From JARRQJ01 sp963810615 (GTDB taxonomy: Bacteria > Pseudomonadota > Gammaproteobacteria > DRLM01), in NCBI GenBank assembly GCA_963810615.1, contig CAWEOA010000002.1, positions 496,001-560,000 of the forward strand: DNA of 64,000 bases, read 5' to 3'. Of the stretch, positions 24,535 through 33,948 are shown in pieces. Numbering within the stretch: the first letter of the stretch is position 1; every line of letters begins with the position of its first letter. Below the pieces are notes generated by a model. The model did no database searches, was not told where the DNA came from, and saw only the letters and a list, made by a program, of their open reading frames with translations. The position numbers were made by a program, and so were the translations under genes.

Positions 24535-25743
24535 TCAAGCGCCGCTGACGGGTCGGATTTTGGCCGCGGCTTGTTGCGCGCGTTGCCTAGCCTGGGAAAC
24601 ATCTTCGCCGCGCGCCACCACCACGCCCATGCGCCGTTTGGCGAAAGACTCGGGTTTACCGAACAGGCGCACATCCACACCCGGCACGCGCAACGCTTCA
24701 TCCACACCCTCGAAGGCGATGCCCGGCTCCTGCAAACGGCCGTATATCACCGCACTGGCGCCGGGACTATGCAATGCCGTGGTCACCGGAAGACCCAGGA
24801 TGGCGCGGGCATGCAATTCGAACTCGCTCAGCACCTGGCTGGCCATGGTCACCATACCGGTATCATGCGGACGGGGACTCACCTCACTGAACCACACCTG
24901 ATCGCCCTTGACGAAAAACTCCACGCCGAAGATCCCACGCCCCCCGAGATCGGCGGTGATCATTTCCGCCATCTCGCGCGCCCGCGCCAAAGCCTTGGGA
25001 TTCATCTGCTGAGGTTGCCAGCTTTCGACGTAATCGCCCTGCATCTGAACATGACCGATGGGATCGCAGAAATGGGTTTCCACCTGGCCGGATGCACCCA
25101 GCGCGCGCACCGTGAGCAAGGTGACTTCGTAGTCAAAGTCGACCATCTCCTCGACGATAACTTTGGTTATAGCCACGCGCCTCCCGGCCATGGCGTGTTC
25201 CCAGGCGGCCGCCACTTCCTGCGGATCATTCACCACCGATTGCCCTTTTCCCGACGAGGACATCACCGGTTTCACCACACAGGGATAACCGATGACACCA
25301 TCGATGGCCGACTTCAGTTCGTTCAAGGTCTCGGCAAAGGCGTAACGCGACGTAAGCAGTTCCAGGCGTTCCGCTGCGAGACGGCGTATCCCCTCGCGAT
25401 TCATGGTCAGCTGTGCCGCCCGAGCGGTGGGAATAACCTCCGCTAGACCTTCCTCCTCGATGGCGAGCAAGGTATCCGTGGCAATGGCCTCGATCTCCGG
25501 AACAATGAGATGCGGCCGTTCGCGCCTCACCAAGTCGCGGATGGCTGCGCCATCGGCCATATCAATGACATGAGCGCGATGCGCCACCTGCTGCCCCGGG
25601 GCATTGGCATAACGGTCCACGGCAATGACCTCGACGCCGAAGCGTTGCAACGCAATAATGACTTCCTTGCCCAACTCTCCCGCGCCCAACAACATGACAC
25701 GCGTGGCGCTGGGACTCAACGGCGTACCGATTCTCACTGACAC
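24535..25743 (-). CDS. purT: Formate-dependent phosphoribosylglycinamide formyltransferase PurT
   Basis: 402 residues, normal length (about 392 in E. coli). It uses formate and ATP to formylate GAR in purine synthesis. ATP-grasp features are intact: the N-terminal '[30 protein letters not shown]', '[16 protein letters not shown]' in the ATP-binding loop, '[30 protein letters not shown]' with the metal-binding Glu residues, and a late '[15 protein letters not shown]'. An independent promoter is likely, since the next gene upstream ends 165 bases away. Confidence 0.97.
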   Translation of the reverse strand: MSVRIGTPLSPSATRVMLLGAGELGKEVIIALQRFGVEVIAVDRYANAPGQQVAHRAHVIDMADGAAIRDLVRRERPHLIVPEIEAIATDTLLAIEEEGLAEVIPTARAAQLTMNREGIRRLAAERLELLTSRYAFAETLNELKSAIDGVIGYPCVVKPVMSSSGKGQSVVNDPQEVAAAWEHAMAGRRVAITKVIVEEMVDFDYEVTLLTVRALGASGQVETHFCDPIGHVQMQGDYVESWQPQQMNPKALARAREMAEMITADLGGRGIFGVEFFVKGDQVWFSEVSPRPHDTGMVTMASQVLSEFELHARAILGLPVTTALHSPGASAVIYGRLQEPGIAFEGVDEALRVPGVDVRLFGKPESFAKRRMGVVVARGEDVSQARQRAQQAAAKIRPVSGA

Positions 25744-25907
25744 CCCCTACTTATGCAGATTGCCCGGCTGTCTCCGCCGCCCAGCGGCTTGTCATCCGGA
25801 ATTGCGACGCAAGCCGGGCGGGAGAGGGCATTATACCGCTATGCATATGGAGGATAGGCCCCAAATTTTCAGGGGCGAGTGCGCGCCTAAACGACCCCGG
25901 TGGCGGA

Positions 25908-27581
25908 TTACGCTTGAGCGATGCCTGAACGCGACGACGAATATTCGGGCTGTTTATTAAAATAGCGGAAACAGGCCTGGAGTTGTTGCCGCTGACCGGC
26001 AATCATGTCATCGAATTTGACGCCGCAGGCGAATCCGCCGTCTTCCTGTTTCTGCCAGACGATATCCCCCACCATTTTCAAGGGTTCCTGATTTCCATAA
26101 TCAGCTAGATTGTCATAGGGTAAAAATACCGACATGTGCAATTTGGTCTTGGCATCGAGACGCTCTTTAGTACGCAACTGAATGCCGGTCATACTGAAAT
26201 CGCGGCAAATACTCTCGTAGGAATAATTGCCCTGGGTCGCATGGATCCGCAAGGAACGATCGAGACGCGGGCTGTCGCGCATATCATGCCTGGTAGACTC
26301 AGCCGCTTGATCTTGCTCAAAGATAAACTGCGCCAATAGCACCTTGAGGCTCTCCGAAACCCGATATAGATCATCGCCGATGGTCGCCGTGGTTTCTATC
26401 TTGGCGGAATTTTCATTGAAGGTCTCAAACAAGCGATCGAGACTTACCTGCAACAAGCCGATATTTTCCATCTGCGCACGGCTCACCGTGGAGATGCGGT
26501 TATTGGCTTCGGCCGAAACGGTGATCTCCTGAGCGATTTGTTCGATAACCCGCGAGGTGTCGCGCGCCGTCTCTTGACTGCCATTAACGCCGCCGACCAC
26601 CGCCGCCATGGTGTCGGCGGTGCGCTCCATACGAATTTTCAGCTCATTGATGATGGCGGATATTTCAGTCGTGGAATCCGTGGTGCGGATCGCCAAACCA
26701 CGCACTTCATCGGCAACCACCGCGAAGCCTCTCCCCGCTTCGCCGGCGCGTGCCGCCTCGATCGCGGCATTCAGCGCCAACAAATTGGTCTGCTCGGCGA
26801 TGTTACGGATAGTGCCGATGATGTTGTAGATTTGCTGAGCCGCATTTTTCAGTTCGTCCATCTCCTGTGCGGCGCGATTCACGCCATTTACGGTGCTATC
26901 CATTTCTCGAATGTTGCGTTGGACGCTGACGATCCCCTCTTGCGCGCATTTCTCGGTCTGCAACGAATATTCGTTGGCCTCCCCGGCGATCTTCTCCACC
27001 GACGCGGAAATTTCCCGCAATTGCGCGGTGGCATTGCCGACTTCATCCGAACGGCTTTGCTCGTTCTTACTCACCCTGGCTATCTCGTGAGAAATGGTGG
27101 CCACCTGATAGGCGGACTGCGCCATTTGTTTACCGTTGTCATCGATGTTGCGGATCACGGAGGTAAGATTGGCAAGCATGCCATTGAAACTATGCTCCAA
27201 GATCCCGATCTCATCGAGGGAGTGATTGTCCACGACACGGGTCAGATCGCCCTTTTCTATCCCCGCCAAGGCCTGACACAAATTCTTGATAGGCCGGGTG
27301 AACAGCCTGGCCAACATGGTAATCACCAGAAATAGGATCACGAACTCGATAGCGGACTGCCAAATCGATGCGATGACATAGGCGCCAAGACGATTGTTCA
27401 GTTCAATCAGAACCGCCGTCGACACCTCGTGCTCTTTGGCAATATTGATCAGCTGCTTGAGTTCGGCATAGCCTTGCCAACGATTCACCAAGATAGTGAC
27501 TATGGTCACTACAAAAAATCCGAGCTGGAGTTTCCACTGGATACTTAAGGCAAGAAACCAGCGCGGCACGAGGTACTTCAT
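25908..27581 (-). CDS. Methyl-accepting chemotaxis protein with C-terminal PilZ-like domain
   Basis: 557 residues from the ATG at 27581 (AAAGGG ribosome binding site; an ATG 9 bases upstream is too close to it). Two transmembrane helices (about 15-32 and 68-92) flank a very short periplasmic loop of about 35 residues. A HAMP domain follows, then the signalling hairpin with the conserved tip '[37 protein letters not shown]' ([16 protein letters not shown]). After the MA domain, residues from about 435 form a PilZ-like domain with arginines followed by DFSMTGIQL (D-x-S-x-x-G). The small sensor loop suggests an internal or c-di-GMP input. A sigma-28 promoter lies just upstream. Confidence 0.88.
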   Translation of the reverse strand: MKYLVPRWFLALSIQWKLQLGFFVVTIVTILVNRWQGYAELKQLINIAKEHEVSTAVLIELNNRLGAYVIASIWQSAIEFVILFLVITMLARLFTRPIKNLCQALAGIEKGDLTRVVDNHSLDEIGILEHSFNGMLANLTSVIRNIDDNGKQMAQSAYQVATISHEIARVSKNEQSRSDEVGNATAQLREISASVEKIAGEANEYSLQTEKCAQEGIVSVQRNIREMDSTVNGVNRAAQEMDELKNAAQQIYNIIGTIRNIAEQTNLLALNAAIEAARAGEAGRGFAVVADEVRGLAIRTTDSTTEISAIINELKIRMERTADTMAAVVGGVNGSQETARDTSRVIEQIAQEITVSAEANNRISTVSRAQMENIGLLQVSLDRLFETFNENSAKIETTATIGDDLYRVSESLKVLLAQFIFEQDQAAESTRHDMRDSPRLDRSLRIHATQGNYSYESICRDFSMTGIQLRTKERLDAKTKLHMSVFLPYDNLADYGNQEPLKMVGDIVWQKQEDGGFACGVKFDDMIAGQRQQLQACFRYFNKQPEYSSSRSGIAQA

Positions 27582-27642
27582 GTTAAGCATCCCTTTAGAA
27601 GGTCCGTTTATCTCTTTTTTTGTATCCCTTTGTTCGAACTAA

Positions 27643-27669
27643 TTATCGACACAGAAGGTGAGCTCTTTA
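27643..27669 (-). promoter_or_regulatory. Sigma-28 (FliA) promoter of the chemoreceptor gene
   Basis: Read on the minus strand: TAAA (27669-27666), exactly 15 bases, then GTCGATAA (27650-27643). This is the TAAA-N15-GCCGATAA consensus with a single mismatch. Transcription would start near 27636, about 55 bases before the ATG at 27581. It shows the gene belongs to the flagellar regulon. Confidence 0.8.
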
Positions 27670-27869
27670 ATGGTTAGCGGGCCCCTCGCCAGATGCGCGC
27701 AACGGATCAGCGGGTCTCGTTAGCGGAGATAAGGAATCCGGCCTCGCCCATTTATCCCCTACTCACTGAAATCAAGGCCATATACGCCGCCCGGCGGACA
27801 AAACAGGGCCAGGCGACGGCTTCATTGACCAGATTGAAAGATCGGGAATTACCGGCTCGCCAAGCTGAA

Positions 27870-28934
27870 TTAGCCTGCGGTTGCCAGCCGTCGCTGCGCG
27901 ACGGCGGCGGCGAGCGTACCGAGCAGAACCTCGCTATCCTCCCACCCCAGGCAGGCATCGGTAATGCTCTGCCCATAGACCAAGGGTCGATCAGGCCGCA
28001 CGTCCTGGCGCCCCTCCACCAAATGACTTTCAACCATGACGCCCATGATGCGGCGATCCCCGGCGGCGATTTGCCGCGCCACATCCTGGCCCGCCGCCAA
28101 TTGCTGACGATGGGCCTTGTTGCTGTTGCCGTGGCTGAGATCGATCATCAAGCGCGGGGCCAGACCGGCCGCTCGCATCTCCGCAGCGGCGGCCTCCACA
28201 TGCCGCGCCTCGTAATTAGGCTGCGAACCGCCACGCAATATGACATGGGTATCCGGGTTACCGCGGGTGGAAAAGATCGCCGTACGCCCCTGCTTGGTGG
28301 GCGAGAGAAAAATATGGGGATGGCCGGCGGCGCGAATGGCGTCGATCGCCACCTTAAGCGACCCGTTGGTGGCGTTCTTGAACCCTACGGGACAGGATAG
28401 ACCCGAGGCAAGCTCCCGATGCCCCTGACTCTCCACGGTACGGGCGCCGATCGCGCCCCAGCTGATCAGGTCCGCAAAGTACTGCCCCGTCACGAGATCG
28501 AGAAATTCAGTGCCTGCCGGCATGCCCAGCTCGTTAACGTCCAACAATAGCTTGCGCGCCAAACGCAAACCGCGATTAATGGCGAAACTGCCGTCCAGAC
28601 CGGGATCATTGATCAGTCCCTTCCACCCCACGATGGTGCGCGGTTTCTCGAAGTAGACGCGCATTATGATCAACAGGCCCTTCGTCAATTCGGCACTGAT
28701 TTTCGCCAGACGCGTCGCATACTCCAAAGCGGCATCCACGTCGTGTATAGAGCAGGGGCCGACCACCACCAAGACCCGATCATCGTTACCCGTGAGAATG
28801 CGCTGTATGGCATCACGGGCGCTAAATGTCGTCTTCGCAGCCCGTTCGCTGATGGGAAGCTCGAGGTGAATTTGCTCGGGCGAATCCAGTTCCGTAACCT
28901 CGCGGATTCGCAAATCATCGGTACGCTGAATCAT
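27870..28934 (-). CDS. aroG: 3-deoxy-7-phosphoheptulonate (DAHP) synthase, class I AroG/F/H type
   Basis: 354 residues, usual size. First step of the shikimate pathway, joining PEP and erythrose 4-phosphate. Signatures: 'VVVGPCSIHDVDAALEYA', 'IMRVYFEKPRTIVGWKGLINDP' (RVYFEKPRTT-type PEP-binding stretch), 'SWGAIGARTVESQGHRELASGLS', 'GFKNATNGSL', and 'MIDLSHGNSNKAHRQQ' with the metal-binding His. Which feedback class (Phe, Tyr or Trp) it belongs to cannot be read by eye. No leader or attenuator was seen upstream. Confidence 0.95.
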   Translation of the reverse strand: MIQRTDDLRIREVTELDSPEQIHLELPISERAAKTTFSARDAIQRILTGNDDRVLVVVGPCSIHDVDAALEYATRLAKISAELTKGLLIIMRVYFEKPRTIVGWKGLINDPGLDGSFAINRGLRLARKLLLDVNELGMPAGTEFLDLVTGQYFADLISWGAIGARTVESQGHRELASGLSCPVGFKNATNGSLKVAIDAIRAAGHPHIFLSPTKQGRTAIFSTRGNPDTHVILRGGSQPNYEARHVEAAAAEMRAAGLAPRLMIDLSHGNSNKAHRQQLAAGQDVARQIAAGDRRIMGVMVESHLVEGRQDVRPDRPLVYGQSITDACLGWEDSEVLLGTLAAAVAQRRLATAG

Positions 28935-29256
28935 GGCAGCATTTTCCGGCTATGGTCGTCTAGTATATGCATCGGCATAACTGCTGATATTGTTTGCAGA
29001 GAATGTCTCCCATAAGCGCTATATCACTAGTGCGTGCGCGGTCTTTCCACAAAAAATCATGATCATCACTTCTCCACATTATCACCCTGAATATCTGTTC
29101 AGCCACCATTCAGGAAGAAATCAGTAGTCTGGCTTCCCAGGATGGACGATTTTGGCCCTTCATTAAAATAACCAAGGGTTGTTCATATCAATGTAAATTG
29201 GATACTGAAACAATCTAAGGCACCGCCAGATGCCTTTATAACTTAAGGAGAACGTT
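28935..29256. other. 322-base intergenic region upstream of the cytochrome c gene
   Basis: Divergent promoters for the DAHP synthase and cytochrome genes must lie here. The only clear structure is a short hairpin at 29217-29236. A TTGTT-CAT-ATCAA element near 29176 resembles an FNR site but is one base short. No coding signal was seen. Confidence 0.5.
29217..29236 (+). promoter_or_regulatory. Leader hairpin before the cytochrome c gene
   Basis: AAGGCA (29217-29222) pairs with TGCCTT (29231-29236) across an 8-base loop, ending 20 bases before the ATG and just before the AAGGAG ribosome binding site. Confidence 0.4.
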
Positions 29257-29640
29257 ATGAAAAAAATGCAATTCATTCTCGGAGTCGCGCTTGTATCCGG
29301 CGCTGCTTTCGCCTCTGTCGCCATGGCCTCGGAAGGCTTGGATCTCGCCAAGAAAAGCGGCTGCTTGGCCTGCCACGCCGTTGACCACAAAGTGGTCGGC
29401 CCCGCCTGGATGGATGTTTCCAAAAAGTACAAAGGCGTCTCTGAGATGACGGCGACCTTAACCGACGGTACCGTCGCCAAAGGCGCGCCGAAAGACGTCC
29501 TGAACCAGAAAGTCCATAAAGGCGGCAAGGGTAACTGGACTGCAGTCACTCATGGCGTGCCGATGCCCCCCTACTCCCCTCGTGTTTCCGATGCCGATAT
29601 CGCCAAGCTCGTCGATTTCGTGCTCGGTCTCGCCAAATAA
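29257..29640 (+). CDS. Periplasmic class I cytochrome c (c551/c552 type)
   Basis: 127 residues. The signal peptide cleaves near AMA-SEG (residue 24). One heme c motif, Cys36-L-A-Cys39-His40, and the axial Met103 in GVPMPPYSPRV give a small mono-heme electron carrier of about 100 mature residues. The 'VVGPAWMDVSKKY' segment matches the c551/c552 family, which shuttles electrons to cytochrome oxidases or nitrite reductase. A strong AAGGAG ribosome binding site and a rho-independent terminator frame it as a single-gene transcript. Confidence 0.92.
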   Translation: MKKMQFILGVALVSGAAFASVAMASEGLDLAKKSGCLACHAVDHKVVGPAWMDVSKKYKGVSEMTATLTDGTVAKGAPKDVLNQKVHKGGKGNWTAVTHGVPMPPYSPRVSDADIAKLVDFVLGLAK

Positions 29641-29669
29641 TAAGAAGCTCTGTTGCGTTATGGTCATAA

Positions 29670-29695
29670 GCCAGCCTTCGGGCTGGCATTTTTTT
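29670..29695 (+). terminator. Rho-independent terminator after the cytochrome c gene
   Basis: GCCAGCC-TTCG-GGCTGGC: a perfect 7-base stem with a stable UUCG-type tetraloop, followed by ATTTTTTT. Confidence 0.92.
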
Positions 29696-29849
29696 ATCTT
29701 TACAATCTAACCGTTGCCAATCCGAAGCCTGAGCCGATCCCCGTCAGCTGTTTCTCCCTGCCATTAACGGCTACCGCTCAAACTGACAAATCATGATATC
29801 GTTTATGGGAAGCTAGGCGACACTTCTTTACCGTCATGGGAAAACATTG

Positions 29850-30533
29850 ATGCGTATACTGATTGTCGAAGACGAAAAATCCTTATTGGAGCAACTCAGC
29901 GCGCGCCTCAAGCAAGAGGGTTATGCCGTGGACGGCGCGACAGATGGCGAGGAAGGCCTGTATCTCGCCACGGAGTTTCCCTTCGATGCCGCTATAGTCG
30001 ATCTGGGACTACCCAAGCTATCGGGCATCGAACTCATCAGTCGGGCACGCGCTGGCGGCAAAACCTTTCCCATCCTGATCCTCACCGCCCGCGGCCGCTG
30101 GCAGGAAAAAGTGGAGGGTTTGGAAGCGGGTGCCGACGATTACCTGGTAAAGCCCTTTCAGATGGAAGAGCTACTGGCACGTCTGCGCGCCCTGGTAAGG
30201 CGCGCCGCAGGCTGGACGCAATCGCATATCAGCTGTGGTCCCATCACCCTGCACACCACCACCCAGGCGGTCACCGTGGCCGGCCGGGCGGTGGAACTGA
30301 CCGCCTACGAATACAAGGTCCTTGAATACCTGATGCTCCACACCGGACAAGTCGTGTCCAAGACCGACCTCACCGAGCATTTATACGAACAGGATTTCGA
30401 CCGCGACAGCAACGTCATCGAGGTGTTCGTCGGCCGCCTGCGACGCAAACTGGACCCGGAAAACCAATACAATCCCATTGAAACCCTGCGTGGACGCGGC
30501 TATCGTCTGACCCTGGAACGTACACCGCCTTGA
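29850..30533 (+). CDS. phoP: OmpR/PhoP-family response regulator
   Basis: 227 residues from the ATG at 29850 (a TTG directly precedes it). The receiver domain has the acidic pocket around Glu7-Asp8, phosphoacceptor Asp51 (AIVDLGLP) and Lys101 (YLVKPF). The C-terminal OmpR-type winged helix contains 'LTAYEYKVLEYLMLHTGQVVSKTDLTEHLYEQDFDRDSNVIEVFVGRLRRKL' (LTAYEYKVLEYL, then RDSNVIEVFVGRLRRK) and ends TLRGRGYRL. Closest by pattern to PhoP/QseB regulators. It overlaps the kinase start by 4 bases, so the pair is translationally coupled. Confidence 0.88.
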   Translation: MRILIVEDEKSLLEQLSARLKQEGYAVDGATDGEEGLYLATEFPFDAAIVDLGLPKLSGIELISRARAGGKTFPILILTARGRWQEKVEGLEAGADDYLVKPFQMEELLARLRALVRRAAGWTQSHISCGPITLHTTTQAVTVAGRAVELTAYEYKVLEYLMLHTGQVVSKTDLTEHLYEQDFDRDSNVIEVFVGRLRRKLDPENQYNPIETLRGRGYRLTLERTPP

Positions 30534-31879
30534 AGTTCTCGCTGACTGCCCGCCTCCTCCTCGCCGGCACCATCGTCCTCACCGCCTTTCTTGGCTTGAC
30601 CGGCTTAACCTTGGACCGCGCCTTCAGCGACTATGCGGAAAAAAGCCTGCAAGAGCGGATTCAGGCCCAGACCGTCGGCCTTGTCGCCGCCGCGGTACTC
30701 GACGACAACGGCATCCTCCATATGCCAAAGACGCTGCCCGAAGCCCGCTATGACACCGTGAATTCCGGCTTATATGCCCAAATCACCAGCAACGACGGCA
30801 CACAGTTATGGCAATCCCCGTCCATGGGCGACCAGGACATTCCACTACCACGGAATATCGCCCCCAGCGGTCGCCACTTCCAGCGTATTAAGTATGCCGG
30901 CGGTGAACTCTATTCATTCTCCCTGGGCATCACCTTCGACCTCAGCGAAGCCATTCATGAAGGCTATACCTTTACCGTCGCGGAAAACATGGCGGCGTAC
31001 AACGAACAAATCACCAGCTTTCGTGACAGCCTGTGGGGCTGGCTCGGCGGCGTAGCCTTACTGTTGCTCGCCGTGCAGGGCCTGGTATTGCACTGGAGCC
31101 TGGCGCCGATGCGCCAGGTGGCGGAAGACCTGGCGGCGATAGAATCGGGACGACGACAACATTTGGAGGGTCGTTATCCACGCGAGATGCTGGGACTGAC
31201 CGACAATATCAATGCCCTGCTTGCCAGTCAGCGCGAACATCTGGATCGCCACCGGCATACCCTCAGCGATCTTGCCCACAGTCTCAAAACACCCTTGGCA
31301 GTATTGCGGGGCGAATTGGAAAAATCACCTTCTCCGGAGGAACTGCCTGCCATCATCGGTGAACAGGTATTCCGCATGAGCGAGATCGTGGATTATCAAT
31401 TACAGCGCGCCGCAACCTCGGGACGTCTCCCGCTGTCGGCGCCCCTGTCCGTCGCCACCGCCGCACGCAAGATCACCGCATCACTCAACAAGGTCTATGC
31501 CGACAAACAAGTACTCTGCCAGCTCCATGTCACGGATAACGCGAATTTTCGCGGCGAAGAGGGCGATCTGTTGGAGGTGCTGGGTAATCTGCTGGACAAT
31601 GCCTATAAGTGGTGCACGCAACAGGTAATAGTTGACGCCGCCCTGGATCAAGACCAGGGCTTGCGCTTGAGCGTGGAAGACGACGGCCCGGGCATCACCC
31701 CGCAAAAGGCGGACGCGGTGTTGCAGCGCGGCGTCCGCGGCGACGCCTCCAATCCCGGCCACGGCATCGGTCTAGCCATCGTCCAAGATATCGTACGCGT
31801 CTACAAGGGCACGCTGACCATCGAAAAGAGTCCGACACTGGGAGGCGCAAAGATCGCGCTGTTTCTACCCCATCCGTGA
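30530..31879 (+). CDS. phoQ: PhoQ-like sensor histidine kinase
   Basis: 449 residues with a TTG start overlapping the regulator stop (TTGA). Membrane helices lie at about 7-29 and 170-190, with a periplasmic sensor of about 140 residues between them. The phosphoacceptor is His250 in DLAHSLKTPLAVL. ATP-binding boxes are 'VLGNLLDNAYKW' (N box), VEDDGPGI (G1) and 'GHGIGLAIVQDI' (G2). The sensor region lacks a long acidic patch, so divalent-cation sensing as in enteric PhoQ is not evident. The gene pair commonly sits near cytochrome genes in related bacteria, but I see no direct link here. Confidence 0.85.
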   Translation: MKFSLTARLLLAGTIVLTAFLGLTGLTLDRAFSDYAEKSLQERIQAQTVGLVAAAVLDDNGILHMPKTLPEARYDTVNSGLYAQITSNDGTQLWQSPSMGDQDIPLPRNIAPSGRHFQRIKYAGGELYSFSLGITFDLSEAIHEGYTFTVAENMAAYNEQITSFRDSLWGWLGGVALLLLAVQGLVLHWSLAPMRQVAEDLAAIESGRRQHLEGRYPREMLGLTDNINALLASQREHLDRHRHTLSDLAHSLKTPLAVLRGELEKSPSPEELPAIIGEQVFRMSEIVDYQLQRAATSGRLPLSAPLSVATAARKITASLNKVYADKQVLCQLHVTDNANFRGEEGDLLEVLGNLLDNAYKWCTQQVIVDAALDQDQGLRLSVEDDGPGITPQKADAVLQRGVRGDASNPGHGIGLAIVQDIVRVYKGTLTIEKSPTLGGAKIALFLPHP

Positions 31880-31897
31880 ATCCGCTCAACCATAATG

Positions 31898-32605
31898 TCA
31901 GCGCTGCGGCTCCGACATCTTCGCCCGCAACAAGCTCAAGAAACTCTCGCCCGGTTTCCCGCCTAAGGTCTGTTGCTTCTTGATCATCTTCCAGGCATCG
32001 GCGTAGTTGCCCTGCCAATAATGGGCAATCGCCCAGGAACCGAATAGATAAGGATTGGTCGGCTCCATGGACACCGCACGAAAATAGAGCTCCTCCGCCT
32101 GGTCGAAATAGCGATGCCGCTCATCCGTGCCGAGCGCCGCATCGCTCACCGCGCAATATGTATAGATGCGTCCGGCATCGGCCAACTCCGCCGGCTCGGA
32201 CAAATTCAGACTCAAAGCCCGGTCGATCATCGCCTTTGCAGCACAGCTCCTACCCTGATCGTCGTATACCACGGCGAATCCCCAGAAAGGCTCGGGGCTA
32301 TTCGGATCCAGCAACCAAGTCTGATTGAAGCTTTTCATGGCCATGGCGTAATCACCGGCCTTGAAGTATCGAACACCCTGATCGAGAGAATCCCGCGTTG
32401 CGGCCTGAGTACTGCCGTAGCGATGTATCAGCTCGGCGATAAGTTCGTCATCCGCGGCACGCAACCCGGGATCCGCCTGTCTATCGCTACCGCCATACAT
32501 GGGCAGCTGATCGTTGCTATCCGCAAGCGGCGGCCCATTTGTCGCACATGCTGCCAACAACAACACACCGACAACATTCATCAGGTATTTAGCAAGCAAC
32601 TGCAT
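31898..32605 (-). CDS. TPR-containing lipoprotein
   Basis: 235 residues from MQLLAKYLM at 32605; the longer open frame upstream is not signal-like. A lipobox (VLLLAAC, Cys about 19) gives a lipoprotein. Tetratricopeptide-like units follow: 'LDQGVRYFKAGDYAMAMKSFNQTWLLDPNSPEPFWGFA' (GDYAMAMKSFNQTW then NSPEPFWGFA) and 'EELYFRAVSMEPTNPYLFGSWAIAHYWQGNYADAW'. The conserved hypothetical lipoprotein family is seen in many gammaproteobacteria; the specific role is unknown. It converges with phoQ, 18 bases apart. Confidence 0.75.
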   Translation of the reverse strand: MQLLAKYLMNVVGVLLLAACATNGPPLADSNDQLPMYGGSDRQADPGLRAADDELIAELIHRYGSTQAATRDSLDQGVRYFKAGDYAMAMKSFNQTWLLDPNSPEPFWGFAVVYDDQGRSCAAKAMIDRALSLNLSEPAELADAGRIYTYCAVSDAALGTDERHRYFDQAEELYFRAVSMEPTNPYLFGSWAIAHYWQGNYADAWKMIKKQQTLGGKPGESFLSLLRAKMSEPQR

Positions 32606-32730
32606 TGCGGACAATCCCCAAACCCTGCAGCATATGCGAGTTTTCACGTATCGAAAAATGCGAAATTTCGAAACCACGGCATCGAATTGAATGCCGGCCA
32701 CGCCATCGGAAAATATCAGCATAGCAGCCT

Positions 32731-32964
32731 TTACAACTTATCATGACACTCCGAGTTATATCCCATCACGGTGGCCGCCCGAACTTTCTCAGACCCTATC
32801 TCGAGCCCGAAAACCTCATGAAAACCCCGGCGGTATCGGTGCCGAAAATGGTGTCCTATTGTGAGCACCCGGGCGATGATCAATACCAAACTTATAATAA
32901 AAATCGCCCCGGCGACAATTATCCCGCCAATTTCCGATGCACTACTTCGCGGCTTAGGGCACAT
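32731..32964 (-). CDS. 77-residue single-pass membrane protein overlapping the IMPase gene
   Basis: ATG at 32964, inside the last codons of the IMPase-family gene (overlap 11 bases), which suggests translational coupling. The product begins MCPKPRSSASEIGG, has one strong helix (about residues 13-33, IIVAGAIFIISLVLIIARV), then a basic stretch (HHFRHRYRRGF) and ends CHDKL. No family known to me. The overlap and the positive-inside layout support a real gene, but no homologue could be checked. Confidence 0.45.
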   Translation of the reverse strand: MCPKPRSSASEIGGIIVAGAIFIISLVLIIARVLTIGHHFRHRYRRGFHEVFGLEIGSEKVRAATVMGYNSECHDKL

Positions 32965-33766
32965 TATTTCCGGCGCCCTGCGCCATTGCCAACCACGTAC
33001 ACCAGGCCTGGAATAATTTTTCATCCAGGGCCGCCACCGCAGAACGGGGCGTGATGTCGGCGAGATATACCGACTCACCGCTGATCGTCACGGCATGGCC
33101 GCCCGCCTCGGCGAGAATCAGACTGCCGGCGGCATAGTCCCAAATGCGTTGCTTGCCGTGCAAGTAGAGATGCCCGCGCCCGTCGGCGAGCCAACACCAG
33201 TCCAAGGCCACGGAACCAAGGCTGCGCTGGGAGCTATAGGGTGGTTGCTCCGCCAGACGCCGCGCCAGGGCGGCATCCAGCCGTTTGAAGTCGATGAGGG
33301 CAACGGTCTGGGAAAGAGATAATGTCAGCCTTTGCGCGTTCAAGCGCGCATGATTACACCACGCCCCCCGCCCCGGCGCCGCCCAGAAACATTCGCGGCG
33401 GACTGGATCGTAGACTACGCCCAGCACGGGCTGACCTTTCTTGAGCAAAGCCACCGAGACGGAGAAGAACGGGATGCCCGCGGCGAAGTTGCTGCTACCG
33501 TCCAGCGGATCCACGCACCACAGCCCCTCACCATCACCCTGCAGCAAATCCCGTTGAGTGGCTTCATCCATCTCTTCACCCAGCAGAAGAAAACCCGGCC
33601 AATGTTCGGCAAACTCCTCCTGCAGACGCGCCTGCATCGCCGTGTCCGCTTCGGTGATAACGCTGCCGTCCGGCTTTTCGCCCCGCTCGCTGGTGGTAAA
33701 ACGCGGCAGTAATTCCTCTTCGGCCGCCTGAATGATGATTTTTTTCAATCGTTCAATATCTACCAT
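32954..33766 (-). CDS. Inositol monophosphatase family protein
   Basis: 270 residues from MVDIERLKKII at 33766. Metal-dependent phosphatase fold: 'LLGEEMDEA' (first Glu site), 'WCVDPLDGSSNFAAGIPFFSVSVAL' containing the DPLDGSSNF motif, and 'IWDYAAGSLILAEAGGHAV', equivalent to the WD...A motif. It may act on inositol phosphate, fructose-1,6-bisphosphate or a nucleotide phosphate. It is distinct from the cysQ-encoded enzyme in this window. The gene is followed by the overlapping small membrane protein gene. Confidence 0.87.
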   Translation of the reverse strand: MVDIERLKKIIIQAAEEELLPRFTTSERGEKPDGSVITEADTAMQARLQEEFAEHWPGFLLLGEEMDEATQRDLLQGDGEGLWCVDPLDGSSNFAAGIPFFSVSVALLKKGQPVLGVVYDPVRRECFWAAPGRGAWCNHARLNAQRLTLSLSQTVALIDFKRLDAALARRLAEQPPYSSQRSLGSVALDWCWLADGRGHLYLHGKQRIWDYAAGSLILAEAGGHAVTISGESVYLADITPRSAVAALDEKLFQAWCTWLAMAQGAGNNVP

Positions 33767-33948
33767 AGTGTACGTCTCATCAATTGATAGGTTTATTCTC
33801 GTACTAGATAAGTCAAAAACGCCCCGCACCTGCGGAACGGATCTGCCCAATATCGGGCGGTGACGGGCGCAACTGGGTCTTAAGTAGTGTCACACAATTC
33901 TACAGGCTTATGCTTGCGGCCGGCGGAGTTCGTGAGTAGGCTGCGCAC

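Noticed and set aside
24436..25446. Plus-strand 336-codon frame opposite purT
   Set aside because: A shadow of purT and its neighbour; the encoded sequence is His/Arg-rich with no family pattern.
26538..27335. Plus-strand 265-codon frame opposite the chemoreceptor gene
   Set aside because: Antisense shadow; the chemoreceptor signature on the minus strand is unambiguous.
29174..29190. FNR/ANR box upstream of the cytochrome c gene
   Set aside because: TTGTT-CAT-ATCAA has a 3-base spacer and a mismatch; the consensus needs 4.
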